A DNA stretch of 48,934 nucleotides from Inquilinus limosus (GTDB lineage: Bacteria > Pseudomonadota > Alphaproteobacteria > DSM-16000 > Inquilinaceae). How positions within the stretch are numbered: position 1 is the stretch's first letter; every line of letters begins with the position of its first letter. Positions 47,747-48,934 of the stretch are shown here, piece by piece. The stretch covers positions 1 through 48,934 of the forward strand of contig NZ_NHON01000048.1 in assembly GCF_002195995.1 (NCBI RefSeq). The letters run 5' to 3'. Made by a program: the position numbers and the translations under genes. The notes below the pieces were generated by a model, which saw only the letters and a program-made list of their open reading frames with translations, was not told the origin of the DNA and did not search any database.

Positions 47747-48474
47747 TCGTGCTGGACCGCGTCACCAAGCGCTACCGGTCGCACGGCAGCGGCCACAGCC
47801 GGCTGGTGCTGGACGAGCTGAGCGCCGTGTTCGAGCCGGGGCAGACCGTCGGCATCCTCGGCCGCCGCGGCGCCGGCAAGTCGACGCTGATCCGCATGAT
47901 CGCGGGCTCCATCCCGCCGGATTCCGGGCGGGTGCTGCGCCAGGGCCGGGTGTCGTTCCTGGTCGGCACCGCCGGCCCCTTCGTCAGCACCATGACCGGG
48001 CGCGAGAATGTCTGGTTCACCGCCCGCATCTACGGCGCCGACGCCACCGAGGTGGTCCGCTTCGTCGAGGCGCATGCCGATCTGGGCACCGATTTCGACA
48101 AGCCGTTCGCGAGCTACACCGGCGACAAGCGCAGCCGCCTCCTGTTCACCGCGGCCTATGCCCTGCCCTTCGACATCTACCTGGCCGACGAATCGGTGAT
48201 CGGCGGGCCGCCCGGCTTCCGCGACTGGTGCGAGCGGCTGGTCGACGCCCGCCGGCGCGAGGCGACGCTGGTCTTCACCACCAAGCGGCCGCGCATGCTG
48301 CGCCGCTTCGCCGACACCGGCGCGGTGCTGTCCGACGGGCGGCTGACCACCTACGACTCGGTGCGCGACGCCATCCTGGCGTTCAAGGATGACGATTTCC
48401 CCGCCGATGACGAGTCGCCGATCGAGTTCGACGAGGAGGACGAGGATGACGAGCTGCCCGCGCCGCTCCCCTGA
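47743..48474 (+). CDS. KpsT-like exporter ATPase with degenerate motifs and acidic tail
   Basis: ATPase partner of the 46940-47746 permease, 243 residues. Walker A GRRGAGKST and Walker B with its Glu (IYLADESVIGG) are present. Two features depart from the family: the signature region reads YTGDKRSRLLF instead of a YSSGMRARLxF-type sequence, and the switch position reads VFTTKRPRML where KpsT proteins have VSH, so the H-loop histidine is missing. The last ~30 residues are strongly acidic (EFDEEDEDDELP). It may have low or partner-dependent ATPase activity, or act with a second ATPase encoded elsewhere. The ATG overlaps the permease stop. Confidence 0.88.
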   Translation: MIVLDRVTKRYRSHGSGHSRLVLDELSAVFEPGQTVGILGRRGAGKSTLIRMIAGSIPPDSGRVLRQGRVSFLVGTAGPFVSTMTGRENVWFTARIYGADATEVVRFVEAHADLGTDFDKPFASYTGDKRSRLLFTAAYALPFDIYLADESVIGGPPGFRDWCERLVDARRREATLVFTTKRPRMLRRFADTGAVLSDGRLTTYDSVRDAILAFKDDDFPADDESPIEFDEEDEDDELPAPLP

Positions 48475-48494
48475 CCTCCGCCCGTCCGCCCCGA

Positions 48495-48512
48495 CATGCT
48501 CGCCCGAGCATG
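48495..48512. promoter_or_regulatory. 18-base perfect palindrome ahead of the HU gene
   Basis: CATGCTCGCCCGAGCATG, 8-bp arms around a CC centre, lies 21 bases after the KpsT-like stop and 74 before the HU-type start. A second pair, CCGGGG-CCGT-CCCCGG, follows at about 48523-48538. The first could be a regulator site or, as RNA, a weak terminator of the export operon; no T-run follows. Confidence 0.4.
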
Positions 48513-48585
48513 CGCCATGGGTCCGGGGCCGTCCCCGGGCCTGCCACCGGGTGCGATGCACCCATTGCCATCTAGAGGACCGTCG

Positions 48586-48861
48586 ATGAACACCTCGGAG
48601 CTGATCGAACAGCTGGCCCAGGACCACAAGCTGTCGCGCGTGAAGGCCAAGCGCATCCTCAACAGCATCTTCCAGGCGATCACCGAATCGGCCGCGCGGG
48701 GTGACCAGGTGTCGATCTCCGGCTTCGGCCGGTTCAAGGTGGCGACCCGGCCGGAGCGCGAGGGCCGCAACCCGACCACCGGCGCCCCGATCACCATCGC
48801 CGCCTCCAAGAAGGTGGTGTTCAGCCCGTCGAAGCCCGTCCGCGAGGCCCTCAACGCCTAA
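48586..48861 (+). CDS. HU/IHF-family DNA-binding protein
   Basis: 91-residue histone-like protein that bends DNA. The N-terminal helices read MNTSELIEQLAQDHKLSRVKA, the family signature is GFGRFKVATRPEREGRNPTTG with the DNA-intercalating proline region (NPTTGAPITIAAS), and the C-terminal helix is SPSKPVREALNA. AGAGGA precedes the ATG. It follows the capsule export operon on the same strand; whether it has its own promoter in the 111-base gap is unclear. It may serve the whole chromosome rather than this locus. Confidence 0.93.
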   Translation: MNTSELIEQLAQDHKLSRVKAKRILNSIFQAITESAARGDQVSISGFGRFKVATRPEREGRNPTTGAPITIAASKKVVFSPSKPVREALNA

Positions 48862-48869
48862 GGGCGTCT

Positions 48870-48897
48870 GACCCGGGGCCCGGCCGTCCGCCGGGTC
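48870..48897 (+). terminator. Possible terminator after the HU gene
   Basis: GACCCGG and CCGGGTC pair across a 14-base GC-rich loop nine bases after the HU stop. No T-run follows, so intrinsic termination would be weak. Confidence 0.35.
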
Positions 48898-48934
48898 CCG
48901 GCCGAACCAACAACAATCGATCCGATCCGAAGGC

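Overview
The window is very GC-rich, with the gene density, ATGA start/stop overlaps and gene families of a free-living alphaproteobacterium. A Rhodospirillales-type relative (Azospirillum/Inquilinus-like) is my inference from gene content and codon bias; no rRNA or marker gene settles it. I saw no tRNA, rRNA, CRISPR array, transposase or prophage gene.

Layout. (1) 1-5869, plus strand: a nucleoside-type ABC importer (second half of the ATPase, then two permeases) runs directly into three genes matching the Mesorhizobium loti vitamin B6 breakdown route: 4-pyridoxolactonase, pyridoxamine-pyruvate transaminase and pyridoxal 4-dehydrogenase. Together they should take up B6 vitamers and turn pyridoxamine into pyridoxal, then 4-pyridoxolactone, then 4-pyridoxate. 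(2) 5907-15905, minus strand, facing an IclR regulator (16050-16808): an eight-gene catabolic operon with a DoeB-like deacetylase, a threonine/serine dehydratase, a sugar-type ABC importer that includes a permease-ATPase fusion protein and a second separate permease, a Gfo/Idh/MocA dehydrogenase, a creatininase-family amidohydrolase and an aldehyde dehydrogenase. Its substrate is unknown. (3) 16932-28013, minus strand: a complete urea uptake and urease operon, urtABCDE-ureDABCEFG. (4) 28014-32976: a markedly AT-rich control region, then a Tat-exported plant-type polyphenol oxidase (tyrosinase), a small secreted protein of unknown function and a three-domain multicopper oxidase. (5) 33028-38107: M20 dipeptidase, a 65-residue small protein and a GH38 alpha-mannosidase. 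(6) 38556-48861: a surface polysaccharide locus with two glycosyltransferases, a Wza-like lipoprotein, an LtaS-like membrane phosphotransferase, an alpha/beta hydrolase, KpsE/KpsM/KpsT-like export parts and an HU-type DNA-binding protein.

The most unusual signal crosses these regions. Five palindromic repeats of four families lie inside genes or inside operons. Two copies of one family (7-174 and 26440-26616) are in-frame inserts inside coding sequence, entered in the same codon phase and giving the same flanking peptides. Three others lie between genes of one operon, and in each the repeat sits in an open frame that starts at or close after the upstream stop and ends overlapping the downstream start codon. 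The repeats may therefore be translated, either as protein inserts or as coupling peptides. Positions and motifs were read by eye; homology statements come from remembered family sequences, not from a search.
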